Shown here: positions 1 to 8,992 of the stretch, piece after piece
Layout: each line of letters opens with the position of its first letter
Numbering within the stretch: the stretch's first letter is position 1
NCBI RefSeq assembly: GCF_017696075.1
Contig: NZ_JAAORI010000003.1
Span: forward strand, 124,001-188,000
Direction: 5' to 3'
Source of the DNA: Prochlorococcus marinus XMU1411
GTDB lineage: Bacteria > Cyanobacteriota > Cyanobacteriia > PCC-6307 > Cyanobiaceae
Length of the DNA: 64,000 nt
The notes under the pieces: generated by a model
Seen by the model: only the letters and a program-made list of their open reading frames with translations
Databases searched by the model: none
What the model was told of the DNA's origin: nothing
Made by a program: the position numbers and the translations under genes

Positions 1-280
1 AACTGACACAATAAAGATTGTTGATAATGAAGGTTTTATTAAAGAAACACCAGATAGAAATTATTTATGGGCAGCGCAAACTCCTCAGGGCTTTTTAGTA
101 GATAGATTAAAAAAAGCTCATATGATGGCAATTGATAAAAACTGGAAAGTCACAGATGATGCCTCACTATTCGAAATGCTTAATTGGAAAGTGAAGATTA
201 TTGAAGGAACTTATTCAAATATAAAAATTACATCTCCTATAGATTTGAAAATTGCAAAACTTTTTGTGAATAACCCTTAG
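1..280 (+). CDS. ispD: 2-C-methyl-D-erythritol 4-phosphate cytidylyltransferase, C-terminal part
   Basis: This is the 3' end of a gene whose start lies before the window; the reading frame begins at base 2 and gives about 92 residues to a TAG at 278-280. The tail AAQTPQGF followed by TDDASLFE and [11 protein letters not shown] is the C-terminal signature of IspD. That enzyme joins CTP to methylerythritol phosphate in the cytoplasmic MEP pathway, which supplies isoprenoids for carotenoids, the chlorophyll tail and quinones. It converges with the next gene and their stop codons overlap by 4 bases. Only the C-terminal third or so can be judged, but the motif match is strong. Confidence 0.88.
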   Translation, partial: TDTIKIVDNEGFIKETPDRNYLWAAQTPQGFLVDRLKKAHMMAIDKNWKVTDDASLFEMLNWKVKIIEGTYSNIKITSPIDLKIAKLFVNNP

Positions 281-1149
281 TTAAAAGATGTATCGATACT
301 AAGAATGCCATCATCACCATTTAAGGTAGCTTCGTATCCTAAAGGAATGCAAGCATTTCCCGATATGTGGCCTATTGGGAGGTCAAAAAGAATAGGAAAA
401 TCAAACTCTTGGAGTCTTTCAATAATGCAGTTTTTTAGTAAATCTTTCCATTCAAGGTCGCAGGAATCATTAGAAAAACTTCCAAATCCAATACCAGCAA
501 TTTCAGTAAGTGTTTTAGTCATTCTGAGGTAAGTCAACATGCGATCAATTTTATAAATATCTTCATTAATATCTTCAAAAATTATTATTTTCCCTTTGCA
601 ATCTGGAAAGTGATTAGTACCAATTAAAAAAGTAGCAATAGTTAAGTTAGAAACGATAATTTCTCCTTTAGCTTTTCCATCTCTTAAAGGAATTCCTCTT
701 ATGTCCTCAACATATCCCTCAAAAAGTAAATTTCTTAATCTCTCAAGACTCCACTCTGGCTCTTTAAAAAGGCCAGTAACCATTGGGCCATGAATAGAAC
801 CTATAAATCCTTGAGAATATTTAGATAGTAATAGAGAACATGTATCTGAGAAGCCAAGCATTAAACCATGCTGCCAAGAAGGTTCTTTTTCTAAAAGTCT
901 TGCTGAACCCCAGCCTCCTTTTGCAAAAATGATTAGCTTACTATTTTGTGCTTTTTCCAGTTCTTCAAATCTAGTTAAATCATCACCTGCAAAATAACCA
1001 AATTTTTTTGATAGAGAATTATTTTCATTAATTTCCAAGCCCCATTTTTTTAAGATTTCTATACCTTTTTGAAAATTTTCGTCTTCATCAATAAAGGAGC
1101 TTGGAGCTAAAATATCTATTAGATCCCCTTTTTTTAATCTAAAAACCAT
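277..1149 (-). CDS. ldcA: LD-carboxypeptidase (peptidase family S66)
   Basis: The 290-residue protein has the usual length for family S66, which removes the terminal D-alanine from murein tetrapeptides during cytoplasmic peptidoglycan recycling. The nucleophile motif GFSDTC places Ser at about residue 101. FEDINE gives a candidate Glu at 192 and GHISGN a candidate His at 261, so a Ser-Glu-His triad can be laid out. No signal peptide is seen, as expected for a cytoplasmic enzyme. ATG start at 1149; ubiA ends 9 bases upstream on the same strand, so the two may be cotranscribed. The exact substrate is inferred from the family. Confidence 0.85.
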   Translation of the reverse strand: MVFRLKKGDLIDILAPSSFIDEDENFQKGIEILKKWGLEINENNSLSKKFGYFAGDDLTRFEELEKAQNSKLIIFAKGGWGSARLLEKEPSWQHGLMLGFSDTCSLLLSKYSQGFIGSIHGPMVTGLFKEPEWSLERLRNLLFEGYVEDIRGIPLRDGKAKGEIIVSNLTIATFLIGTNHFPDCKGKIIIFEDINEDIYKIDRMLTYLRMTKTLTEIAGIGFGSFSNDSCDLEWKDLLKNCIIERLQEFDFPILFDLPIGHISGNACIPLGYEATLNGDDGILSIDTSFN

Positions 1150-1158
1150 ATTTAGAAT

Positions 1159-2067
1159 TTATGAGGCAAGAATAATTCCTAATAAAAGGACTCCTCCATA
1201 AATTGATTGATTTTTGAAGTGATTCCCAATATTTTTTATTGATTGCTTTTCCTCAGGAAATACTTTTAGTATATCTCTCTGCATTAAGATTGAAGTTGTA
1301 AGACAAATTGGCCAAAAAATAAAATCCATTTGATTAATAAATGCGCATAATGCTAGGAAACAAGAAGTTAAAAAATAACAAATTTGAATAGTTATTCTTG
1401 TATTGTTCTGGAGGTTGACAGCGGAACTATTTATTCCAATTTTGATATCATATTTTTTATCTGCTAAAGCATAAATCGTGTCAAAGCCAAAAGTCCAAAA
1501 AATGGTAGCTAGCCAGCAAAATAATAAAACAATACTATTTAAATTGCCTTCATTTGCGGCCCAGGGAATTAATACAGCAAAACCCCAGCATATGGATAAG
1601 ATTAATTGAGGATATTTAAACCATCTTTTAGCAGAAGGGTAAATTAAAATAATAGGTAAAGCTATAAAAGCAAGTGAAATAGAAAGGATTCTTCCAGGCT
1701 CAGGTAGTGACAAAGTTAAAAAAAAGCTACATAAAATTAAAAAGAAAAGGATTAAATAAGCCGTTTTAAGACTAATTTTATTTGCAGCTAGAGGTCTATT
1801 TTTTGTCCTAACAACTTTTTGATCAATTTTTTTGTCCCAAATATCATTAACCACGCAGCCTAATCCACTTACTATTAGACCTCCCAGTATTATTCTTACC
1901 AACATTAAAAATGTTGGATTAGCATCTGGGGTTAAATATAAACTCCATCCAGCAGGAATAAGTAATATCATTCTTCCAGTCGGTTTATTCCACCTTAATA
2001 ATTCAAAAAAAATACTTAATTTAATTTGTCGATTTTTATTTTGCATATGACCTATTGTATATTTCAT
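1159..2067 (-). CDS. ubiA: UbiA-type 4-hydroxybenzoate polyprenyltransferase
   Basis: This is an integral membrane prenyltransferase of 302 residues with many hydrophobic helices. It carries the Mg-prenyl diphosphate motif NDIWDKKID at residues 74-82 and a second acidic cluster, ALADKKYDIKIG, near residue 200. In cyanobacteria this family attaches a polyprenyl chain to 4-hydroxybenzoate, the first membrane step of plastoquinone synthesis. ATG start at 2067; a second ATG seven codons in (2046) is an equally good start. It is divergent from ppx across a 104-base gap that should hold both promoters. Other UbiA branches (chlorophyll or tocopherol) are less likely from the N-terminal pattern FELLRWNKPTGRMILL. 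Confidence 0.85.
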   Translation of the reverse strand: MKYTIGHMQNKNRQIKLSIFFELLRWNKPTGRMILLIPAGWSLYLTPDANPTFLMLVRIILGGLIVSGLGCVVNDIWDKKIDQKVVRTKNRPLAANKISLKTAYLILFFLILCSFFLTLSLPEPGRILSISLAFIALPIILIYPSAKRWFKYPQLILSICWGFAVLIPWAANEGNLNSIVLLFCWLATIFWTFGFDTIYALADKKYDIKIGINSSAVNLQNNTRITIQICYFLTSCFLALCAFINQMDFIFWPICLTTSILMQRDILKVFPEEKQSIKNIGNHFKNQSIYGGVLLLGIILAS

Positions 2068-2171
2068 AACTTTAAATAATCTTACTAGGATTAAATGATT
2101 TCTATTATTTAATAATCAATCTTGGCTATATTTATTAATGGATTAAAGATATCTGCATCTTATAAAAAGAA

Positions 2172-3767
2172 ATGATACATAAACAAGATTTAAGATATTT
2201 TCAAGAAAAGCAAATTTTAGTAGCTTCTATAGATATTGGAACTAACTCTACACATCTCTTGGTAGCAGAAATTAATCTAGAATTAAAATCATTTTCAATA
2301 AAATTCACTGATAAATCAACCACTCGTCTTGGAGAAAGAGATGAGGAGGGTAATCTTACTGAAGAATCAATCCAAAGAGCATTAGTTACTCTTAAGCGAT
2401 TTAAGGAATATTGTAAAAGTAATGGAGTAAAACAAATAGTAACAGCAGCAACAAGTGCAGTTAGGGAAGCTCCAAACGGTCAAGATTTTATTAGAAGAGT
2501 TCTTGATGAAACTGATATTCAAATAGAAATGATAAGTGGTTCTGAGGAAGCCAGATTAATTTACCTTGGTGTCCTTTCTGGTATGGCTTTTGAAGATCAG
2601 TCTTTTGTAATCATTGATATTGGAGGAGGATCTACAGAATTAATACTTGCTGATAAAAAAGATGCTATAGCTCTTACCAGTTCGAGAATTGGTGCGGTAA
2701 GACTTAAAAATGATTTTTTAAATAAAGAGTCCATAAATTCAGAAAGATCAAGTTTTCTAACAACTTTTATTAAAGGATCTTTAGAACCAGCTGTTCGAAA
2801 AATAAAGAGTAGATCTAAGGGAGATAAGACTTTATCTATGATTGCAACCAGTGGCACTGCAACCTCATTAGGAAATTTGATTTCAGATGATTTGGGAGAA
2901 TCTAAACAAAAGTTGCATGGTTATAACTTTAAAAAAGAAAATTTACAAAATGTATTGGGAAAACTTATTAAATTACCAGTTTCGGAAATCAAGAAAATAC
3001 CTTCATTAAGTGAGAGAAGAGCAGAAATAATTGTTCCAGGAGCATTGATATTAAATACCGCAATGGAGATGTTGAATTTTAATGAATTAACAATAAGTGA
3101 GAGGGCTCTTCGGGAAGGTTTGGTTGTAGATTGGATGCTTCGTAAAGGGATAATTAAAAACGAATTAAATATTCAAAGCAATATTAGAAAAACAACAATA
3201 GTTCATCAGGCTAGAAAGTTTGGAGTAGATAATAAAAGAGCTGAGAAAATTATTGATATTGCCTTTCAAATCTATGATCAGACTAAAAATATCTTTCATA
3301 GTGATAATGACCCTAAAGCCAAAGAACTTCTTTGGGCAGCTTCTAATCTTTATAATTGCGGGAAATACGTGAATGTTGGTTCATATCACAAGCACTCTTG
3401 GTACTTAATAAAAAATTGTGAGTTGTTGGGATATTCTGAAGCAGAAACAAATATTATTGCTTCAATTGCTAGATACCATAGAAAGACTCTACCCAAGAAA
3501 AGACATGAGTCTTGGCAAAATTTAATATCCAAAGAAGATAAAACATTAGTACTTGAAATGTCATTAATTTTGAGACTAGCAGCCTCTCTTGATCAAAGAC
3601 CTGACAAGGTGATCTCATCAGTTCAAATAAAATTGCAGGAAAATATTCTTACATTTGAACTTTTACCTTTAAATAGAAACCATGATCTTCTTCTTGAAAA
3701 ATGGAACTTAGGATTATGTCGTAATGTAATAAAAGAACTAAAGAATTTGGATTTAAAAGTTATTTAG
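2172..3767 (+). CDS. ppx: Exopolyphosphatase, Ppx/GppA family
   Basis: The 531-residue protein starts with the ASKHA-type phosphate loop SIDIGTNSTHLLVAE and has the second loop IDIGGGSTEL near 148-157, the signature of Ppx/GppA enzymes that release phosphate from polyphosphate or hydrolyse pppGpp. The C-terminal half has an HD-like helical domain, with HKHSWYLIKN and ARYHRK, as in long bacterial Ppx proteins. Cytoplasmic, and relevant to phosphate storage in a low-phosphate ocean. The gene runs into the convergent RodZ-like gene with an 8-base overlap. Whether polyphosphate or pppGpp is the main substrate cannot be told from sequence. Confidence 0.9.
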   Translation: MIHKQDLRYFQEKQILVASIDIGTNSTHLLVAEINLELKSFSIKFTDKSTTRLGERDEEGNLTEESIQRALVTLKRFKEYCKSNGVKQIVTAATSAVREAPNGQDFIRRVLDETDIQIEMISGSEEARLIYLGVLSGMAFEDQSFVIIDIGGGSTELILADKKDAIALTSSRIGAVRLKNDFLNKESINSERSSFLTTFIKGSLEPAVRKIKSRSKGDKTLSMIATSGTATSLGNLISDDLGESKQKLHGYNFKKENLQNVLGKLIKLPVSEIKKIPSLSERRAEIIVPGALILNTAMEMLNFNELTISERALREGLVVDWMLRKGIIKNELNIQSNIRKTTIVHQARKFGVDNKRAEKIIDIAFQIYDQTKNIFHSDNDPKAKELLWAASNLYNCGKYVNVGSYHKHSWYLIKNCELLGYSEAETNIIASIARYHRKTLPKKRHESWQNLISKEDKTLVLEMSLILRLAASLDQRPDKVISSVQIKLQENILTFELLPLNRNHDLLLEKWNLGLCRNVIKELKNLDLKVI

Positions 3768-4254
3768 TTTTTTTAATAAGTTCTTGTTTTGGAGTTTGAT
3801 TCTGAGAAGAGTCTGAAAATAAATTGAAAATTAAGGACGAGGCGATTAGTCCGAGAAGGCCTGAAATTAAAATAAATATCCAAAACCCTACTGGACTTAG
3901 ATCCTTAGATTGTCTAGTTTCATTAGTTTTTTTAGCAACTTCTTCAACTATTTCTTCTATTTTTATCTCTTGCCTTTCTGTCTTAAATTCATTCATTATA
4001 AATTCTGTATCAAGTTTCAGCTTCTGTGCAATTCTACGAACCATTGCTTTAATAAATACTTTTTCAGGTAGTTCTTCTTCATTACCTTCTTCAATGGCTT
4101 TAAGTTGATGAGATCCAATTTTTAAATCAGAAGACAATTCTTCAATAGATTGCTCTCTACTTAACCTTGCCTCTTTGATCAAATTTCCAATTCTCTTTAA
4201 AGAGGATTGTTCTGTTTTGGTATTGACATCTGGGTTAAATTTTATTTCTTTCAA
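3760..4254 (-). CDS. RodZ-like membrane-anchored helix-turn-helix protein
   Basis: The 164-residue protein has an N-terminal HTH_25-type domain (about 20-90; IGNLIKEARLSREQSIEELS, then GSHQLKAIEEG) as in RodZ. A charged linker follows, then one membrane helix (about 123-147; GFWIFILISGLLGLIASSLI) and a tail of under 20 residues. RodZ links MreB to the cell wall machinery, but the extracytoplasmic domain of typical RodZ is missing. No in-frame ATG lies near, so translation probably begins at the TTG at 4252-4254. It overlaps ppx convergently by 8 bases and lies downstream of cobM on the same strand. The RodZ role is inference from domain order. Confidence 0.7.
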   Translation of the reverse strand: MKEIKFNPDVNTKTEQSSLKRIGNLIKEARLSREQSIEELSSDLKIGSHQLKAIEEGNEEELPEKVFIKAMVRRIAQKLKLDTEFIMNEFKTERQEIKIEEIVEEVAKKTNETRQSKDLSPVGFWIFILISGLLGLIASSLIFNLFSDSSQNQTPKQELIKKTK

Positions 4255-4309
4255 AACAAATAAATTTTTACTAATTATAGTAATTAATATTTTTCTATCA
4301 ACTTTAAGT

Positions 4310-5065
4310 TTATTTATTCCTGAAGAGATGACTATAAGAAGGATTATAAAGATTAGATCTTTTTTGAGAATTACTAATCGCTGGGCTAATTATGTAAATG
4401 GTTGTTCTAATTAGTTTTTTCTCAATAGAAAACTTTTCCATATCTTTTAATTCTATTAATGATGTCCAACCATCATCCCAAGATACTCTAAATCCAACAA
4501 TCACTTTAGTTTCTGGAGGGTAAAACTCTAGTAAAGTTTCTTGCGACCTTTTCACATGCCTAGCACTTAGATAAAGACATATAGAGGAATTGTGTTTTGC
4601 AAGATCTTTCAGAGATTCTTTTTCGGGCATCCCTGTTCGCCCTCCTGCTCTAGTTAAAATTATTGTTTGCGTTACTTCAGGGATGGTTAGTTCAGCTTCA
4701 TGATATGCTGCAGCAACTTGAAAAGCACTTACTCCAGGAACAACTTCGATTTCAATTTTTTCGTTTTTTAAAATTTCGATTTGCTCTCTAATTGCTCCAA
4801 AAAGGCAAGGATCTCCATCATGCAACCTTACAACAGTTTTACCTGCCTGAAATTTTTCTATCATGATTGAGGTGATTTGCTCTAAGTTGAGCGAACTCGT
4901 TTTTATTTTTTCAGAACCTTCTTTAGAAAAATCTAAAATCTTTTCAGGAATTAAAGAATTAGTCCAAATAATGACATCTGCAATTTTTATCTTTTTTAAT
5001 GCTTTTAAAGTTAATAATTCGGGATCTCCTGGACCAACACCAATAAAGGATATTTTATTATCCAT
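4310..5065 (-). CDS. cobM: Precorrin-4 C11-methyltransferase
   Basis: This SAM-dependent tetrapyrrole methylase of about 251 residues has the N-terminal motif [15 protein letters not shown], the middle motif [12 protein letters not shown] and [22 protein letters not shown] is typical of CobM/CbiF, which methylates C11 of precorrin-4 in the corrin ring of B12. I prefer the ATG at 5063-5065 (MDNKISF). The longer frame would use a GTG at 5083. With the ATG, the start overlaps the lgt stop by 8 bases, implying translational coupling. Other B12 genes in the window are cobK and cobO. Confidence 0.88.
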   Translation of the reverse strand: MDNKISFIGVGPGDPELLTLKALKKIKIADVIIWTNSLIPEKILDFSKEGSEKIKTSSLNLEQITSIMIEKFQAGKTVVRLHDGDPCLFGAIREQIEILKNEKIEIEVVPGVSAFQVAAAYHEAELTIPEVTQTIILTRAGGRTGMPEKESLKDLAKHNSSICLYLSARHVKRSQETLLEFYPPETKVIVGFRVSWDDGWTSLIELKDMEKFSIEKKLIRTTIYIISPAISNSQKRSNLYNPSYSHLFRNK

Positions 5066-5951
5066 TCTCTCTATTTTTCCCACTAGATGTTCTCAATCTT
5101 AAAAAAAATATTCCAATTAATCCAGAAGAAAATAGAAAAATACTTATAAATTGAGCCATTCTAATACCGCCATCACAGAAAGGCGGAAGCCCACCAATAC
5201 ATAGTGGGTCAGTTCTTAAACCTTCAATCCAGAATCTTCCAAAGCTATAACTTATTAAGTAAAGACAGCTAATAAAGCCAGGCTTGAAAAAATCTGTTTT
5301 ATTTTGTTTATTAAAGGTAATAATAAGGATGATGAAAATTAAAAGATTCCACAATGACTCATAGAGAAATGTAGGATGAAAAAATTCATAATTAAGAAAC
5401 TCTAAAGGCCTATTTTTGATAGGTATAAATAATTTCCAAGGTAAATTTGTAGGAACTCCAAAGGCTTCATTATTGAAAAAATTCCCCCACCTTCCTATTG
5501 ATTGTCCAAGAATTATCGAGGGTACTAGTATATCTATAAAAGTTTTTAAATTAATTTTTTTCGAATTACAGAAATAGATAATAGATATTAATCCTCCAAT
5601 TAGACCTCCATGGATTGCTATGCCTCCTTCCCAAACTGCAAGAAAAGAAGGTATTTGAATGATGTTATTGAATAGTTTAAAAGAAGTAAAAAAGTTCTCT
5701 CCGCTATATTGCCTCCACTCAAAAATTACGTAATAAGCTCTAGCTCCTATTATTGAAGAGATTATTAATGATGGAAGTATTTCACTAATGTACTCTGGGT
5801 TAATATTTCTTGCCTTTGCTAGTTTTTTAGAGACAAATAGGCCTATTAAAACTGAAACTGAAATAAGAAGTCCGTACCATCTAATAGTTATAAATCCTAA
5901 ATTTAAAAAAGTTTCACCTGGAGATTGTATAAAAGCTTGAAGTATAAGCAT
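5058..5951 (-). CDS. lgt: Prolipoprotein diacylglyceryl transferase
   Basis: The 297-residue protein has seven or so hydrophobic helices and the Lgt signature [13 protein letters not shown] near residues 150-162. HGGLIGGL and the C-terminal [13 protein letters not shown] are also conserved in the family. It transfers a diacylglyceryl group from phosphatidylglycerol to the lipobox cysteine of prolipoproteins at the plasma membrane. It lies 10 bases downstream of petA and overlaps cobM, so petC-petA-lgt-cobM can be read as one transcriptional unit. Its presence confirms lipoprotein maturation exists in this cell, which makes the cysteine-free Psb27 later in the window more notable. Confidence 0.93.
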   Translation of the reverse strand: MLILQAFIQSPGETFLNLGFITIRWYGLLISVSVLIGLFVSKKLAKARNINPEYISEILPSLIISSIIGARAYYVIFEWRQYSGENFFTSFKLFNNIIQIPSFLAVWEGGIAIHGGLIGGLISIIYFCNSKKINLKTFIDILVPSIILGQSIGRWGNFFNNEAFGVPTNLPWKLFIPIKNRPLEFLNYEFFHPTFLYESLWNLLIFIILIITFNKQNKTDFFKPGFISCLYLISYSFGRFWIEGLRTDPLCIGGLPPFCDGGIRMAQFISIFLFSSGLIGIFFLRLRTSSGKNRENG

Positions 5952-5961
5952 TTAAAGAAAG

Positions 5962-6915
5962 TTAGATACCCTCTGCTGCTTGCACTTTTTCTACTTGTTT
6001 TTTCTTCAAAACTAAAAGTATTTGTGTTAGGCCTACACCAATGAAGAATGCAATCAATCCAATAACTCTATAAGGGCTCTGAAGTACAACCTCAGCATCT
6101 AATTGTCCAAAGCCGCCAACGTTGGGATCATTAGTAAGAGGGTCACCTGCATTTATTTTGTCTTGTGCTTTTACGATAAGTTGAGGACCAACAGGCACTA
6201 CTTCAGTAGTTATCTCACCATTATCGTTTTCTATATTGACCTTATGGCTTCCATCTTCAATTGTTTCTATTGAATTTACAGTTCCTGATGTGGTAGAAGT
6301 GAAAACTACATTATTGCTTTTGTCTCCAGTTGGGTATACCTGACCTCTACCTCTATTGCCTCCGATATGTAACGAGTATTTTCCATAGTGATATTCTTTA
6401 TTAGTGGATGGATCAGGGGAAAGTACAGGGAAAACTATTTCTTTATTAGTATCGCCAGGTAAAGGTCCTACAATAATGATATTATCTTTCTCTTCACTGT
6501 AATTAGTGAAATAAACCCCTTCCGTCTCCTCTTTAATTTCTTCGGTCCATCTTTCTTGTGGAGCAAGTTTAAAGCCATCAGGCAGCATTACAACAGCACC
6601 AACTTGTAATGGGACTTCAGAACCATCAGCACCGATCTCTTTTAAGTCATTTTTGTAGGGTATTTTGACTACAGCTTTGAAAACACTGTCTGCTCCAACA
6701 GATTGTGGAACCTCTGCAATTGTAGGCATCTGAGCTAAATGACAATTTGCACAGACTATCTTTCCTGTTGCTTCTCTTGGGGATTCATAGTTTTGCTGAG
6801 CCCAAAATGGATAAGCAAAAGTGATCTTTGGATAAAATACAATGCTCGAAATGAAAAGCAGAGTACAGATAAATAAACTTGTTTTTTTCATGATTTGATT
6901 TTTAAGACCTTTCAT
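5962..6915 (-). CDS. petA: Cytochrome f, cytochrome b6f complex
   Basis: The 317-residue precursor has a signal peptide ending before YPFWAQ (about residue 35); the mature N-terminal Tyr is the expected axial heme ligand. The covalent heme site CANCH is at 55-59. A C-terminal membrane anchor (about 285-305; [16 protein letters not shown]) is followed by a basic tail KKKQVEK. It carries electrons from the Rieske protein to plastocyanin or cytochrome c6 on the lumen side of the thylakoid. The start used is the ATG at 6913-6915; a second ATG eight codons later (6889-6891, MKKTSLF) gives a more typical signal peptide. It follows petC by only 3 bases. Confidence 0.96.
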   Translation of the reverse strand: MKGLKNQIMKKTSLFICTLLFISSIVFYPKITFAYPFWAQQNYESPREATGKIVCANCHLAQMPTIAEVPQSVGADSVFKAVVKIPYKNDLKEIGADGSEVPLQVGAVVMLPDGFKLAPQERWTEEIKEETEGVYFTNYSEEKDNIIIVGPLPGDTNKEIVFPVLSPDPSTNKEYHYGKYSLHIGGNRGRGQVYPTGDKSNNVVFTSTTSGTVNSIETIEDGSHKVNIENDNGEITTEVVPVGPQLIVKAQDKINAGDPLTNDPNVGGFGQLDAEVVLQSPYRVIGLIAFFIGVGLTQILLVLKKKQVEKVQAAEGI

Positions 6916-6918
6916 TTT

Positions 6919-7455
6919 TTATGCCCACCATGGATTTTCATTGGTTCTAAAGTCAGTTTCTGACCATTGTTTAACGAGTACAGCATCATCTTCAATATCG
7001 ACATGCGCTAGGGCTAAAGATAAAGGAGCAGGCCCTCTTACTACTTTCCCATTAGTATCGTACTGACTGCCATGACAAGGACATATAAATTTATTAGCAC
7101 CACTATCCCATGGGACAACGCAACCTAAATGAGTACAAATTGCATTTAAACCAAATTCTCCTATTTCCCCACCCTCATTAACTATTAAATAAGTTGGATC
7201 TCCCTTTAGACCCTGCACAAGACTTCTGTCTCCTGCTTGATGGGTAGCTAACCAACCTGTCTTACTTATTGGATTCCCTAATTCATCTTTAGCAGAAGTT
7301 CCACCACCACCACCGCCTGCTCTTAAAGGCATGAAATAATTAGCTACAGGGTAAAGGGCTCCTAAAGCTACACCAGTTGCAGTACCAAATGTAAGAAGAT
7401 TCATAAATTGCCTTCGACCCATTGATGGGACATCATTGGAACTTAATTGAGTCAT
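6919..7455 (-). CDS. petC: Rieske iron-sulfur protein, cytochrome b6f complex
   Basis: The 178-residue protein has the two [2Fe-2S] boxes: CTHLGC at 107-112 and CPCHGS at 125-130, giving ligands C107, H109, C125 and H128 plus a C112-C127 disulfide. One N-terminal membrane helix follows a twin-arginine-like motif GRRQFMNLL (13-21), so Tat export is expected and tatC lies about 0.4 kb away. A glycine-rich hinge (about 47-52) joins anchor and head domain as in other Rieske proteins. It is the first gene of the petC-petA unit; the 123-base gap to the divergent DUF3067 gene should hold the promoter. Confidence 0.97.
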   Translation of the reverse strand: MTQLSSNDVPSMGRRQFMNLLTFGTATGVALGALYPVANYFMPLRAGGGGGGTSAKDELGNPISKTGWLATHQAGDRSLVQGLKGDPTYLIVNEGGEIGEFGLNAICTHLGCVVPWDSGANKFICPCHGSQYDTNGKVVRGPAPLSLALAHVDIEDDAVLVKQWSETDFRTNENPWWA

Positions 7456-7578
7456 TCGCTACTTGGTTCTGTTATTTATTAGTTATTATGAATCAAATTG
7501 ATCAATTTCTGTTGCAAATAGATAGGACTTTTAATAATTTAAAGTAAAAGTTTAGGAAGTCCTAATTAATTGATTTAA

Positions 7579-7896
7579 ATGAACCCATTGCTCGTAGATG
7601 AAGTTATACATTATTTGATTCATCGCTGGGGGAAAAAATATGATTTTAGACTCTTTAGAAGAGGAAAATTTGTATATTTTCAAATGATGTGGGGATTTCT
7701 TGGACAGGAATCATTCCCTTTAAGTGAAGATGAATATAAAAAATCGATAGCTGATAAAATCGAGATTTTAAATAGATGTGGATATTCTGAAGAAGTAAGA
7801 GAATGGCTAAAGAAAGTCAATGCTAAGCCGAGGTTAGGTAGAGCTGTCAGCTTGCAATTAAATCTTAATGAGAAGATGAAAGAGTTTTTGACTTAA
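7579..7896 (+). CDS. DUF3067-family protein of unknown function
   Basis: This small soluble protein of 105 residues with no membrane segment has the look of the cyanobacterial and plastid DUF3067 family (LLVDEVIHYLIHRWGKKYD, then MMWGFLGQESFPLSE and a C-terminal PRLGRAVSLQL). No function is established that I can name. It is transcribed away from petC and converges on tatC, sharing the last 32 bases with it on the opposite strand, which constrains both C-termini. The cyanobacterial conservation and location beside petC/petA/tatC fit a thylakoid-related role, but that is inference. Confidence 0.75.
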   Translation: MNPLLVDEVIHYLIHRWGKKYDFRLFRRGKFVYFQMMWGFLGQESFPLSEDEYKKSIADKIEILNRCGYSEEVREWLKKVNAKPRLGRAVSLQLNLNEKMKEFLT

Positions 7897-8623
7897 GATT
7901 TTCTGATAAGTAAGTTAAACCAGTACCCACAAAAAATAAAAACACAATCGATATAGATAGCAATGACATAGTCAATGGGTCTGTTGAAGGGGTAATCACT
8001 GCAGATAATATTGCAGAGGAAATTACAACGATCTTCCAATTCGAAATCATTTTTTCTGTTGTAATTATTCCAAGAGAACCAAGAATAAATTGTAATACTG
8101 GCAATTGAAAAGCTATTGCAGTGCTAGACATTAATAACAGAACAAAATCAAAATATCTTTCTATAGACCAAGTTGGTTCAACAATATCAGCACCAAAACT
8201 AATGAAGAAATTTATTGCTGCAGGGACTAATATCCACCAGGAAAAAATTAATCCTAAAAAAAACAGAAGACCTGAGCCAAAAACTGCGGGCAATATAAGG
8301 CTTTTTTCTTGTTTTGTTAAACCAGGAGAAATAAATAATATTATTTGATAAAAAATATAAGGCATAGAAACTATTAATCCGCTGTAACCTGCAACTTTAA
8401 TAGCGACAAATAAAAACTCTCCTGGAGCAAGTTGTAGTAAATGAATATCACCAGCTGGGATTTCTAAAAAAGATATTAATGGCTTTATGATGAGAAAACT
8501 GAAGAATATTGAAATAAGTATTGAGTAAATTGAGTGTAGGATCCTTTGACGCAGCTCCTCTAAATGATCACTAAAAGTCATCGAATCTGATAATTTATTC
8601 TCACTTTGACCTGAACCTCTCAT
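7865..8623 (-). CDS. tatC: Twin-arginine translocase subunit TatC
   Basis: The 252-residue protein has six predicted membrane helices. The conserved cytoplasmic N-terminal stretch is FSDHLEELRQRI, the family motif before helix 1, and AVITPSTDPLTM lies before the last helix. TatC recognises twin-arginine signal peptides and with TatA moves folded proteins into the periplasm or lumen. A likely client, the Rieske protein, is encoded close by. The 3' end overlaps the convergent DUF3067 gene by 32 bases. ATG start at 8621-8623. No tatA is seen in this window. Confidence 0.94.
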   Translation of the reverse strand: MRGSGQSENKLSDSMTFSDHLEELRQRILHSIYSILISIFFSFLIIKPLISFLEIPAGDIHLLQLAPGEFLFVAIKVAGYSGLIVSMPYIFYQIILFISPGLTKQEKSLILPAVFGSGLLFFLGLIFSWWILVPAAINFFISFGADIVEPTWSIERYFDFVLLLMSSTAIAFQLPVLQFILGSLGIITTEKMISNWKIVVISSAILSAVITPSTDPLTMSLLSISIVFLFFVGTGLTYLSENLKSKTLSSSH

Positions 8624-8702
8624 TATTTTTAGATAAAGATTTTGTAAGAAAAAGGTTTAAAATTACTATTGTCAAAGTCCAATTTATTTTCGATAAATTT
8701 AA

Positions 8703-8963
8703 TTATTTGCTTAATTTAGGATTAGTTGGATCTGGTAATAAGAAAGGAGGGGCATCATTTAGGGATGATTCACCATAAGTTTCATATTCTCTATATCCAC
8801 CCATTTTTCCATTTGTTTTCATTAAAGCGCTTACGAAGGCAAGAAGTAAGAAAACAGTAGGAGCTCCAATTATTAATGCAGCACCAAATAGATATCCAAC
8901 AATAAATTCTGGGAAACTATGATTTCCTAAAAATTCATGAGTGCCCAAAAGAAAATCAAACAT
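8703..8963 (-). CDS. Small cyanobacterial single-helix membrane protein, unknown
   Basis: The 86-residue protein has one strong hydrophobic helix (about 22-47; LFGAALIIGAPTVFLLLAF). A polar C-terminal tail has a Pro-rich end (APPFLLPDPTNP). I do not recognise a named family. It has the size and shape of small thylakoid subunits and sits between tatC and the NFACT gene on the same strand. It uses an ATG at 8961-8963. Codon use matches its neighbours, so it is likely a real conserved gene rather than a chance frame. Function unknown. Confidence 0.65.
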   Translation of the reverse strand: MFDFLLGTHEFLGNHSFPEFIVGYLFGAALIIGAPTVFLLLAFVSALMKTNGKMGGYREYETYGESSLNDAPPFLLPDPTNPKLSK

Positions 8964-8992
8964 TTAAATTTAAAAATTTTTTTTATTATAAA

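Noticed and set aside
3824-4414. Plus-strand frames antisense to the RodZ-like gene and the end of cobM
   Set aside because: Both are shadows: composition follows the complement of the real genes and no start or motif supports them.
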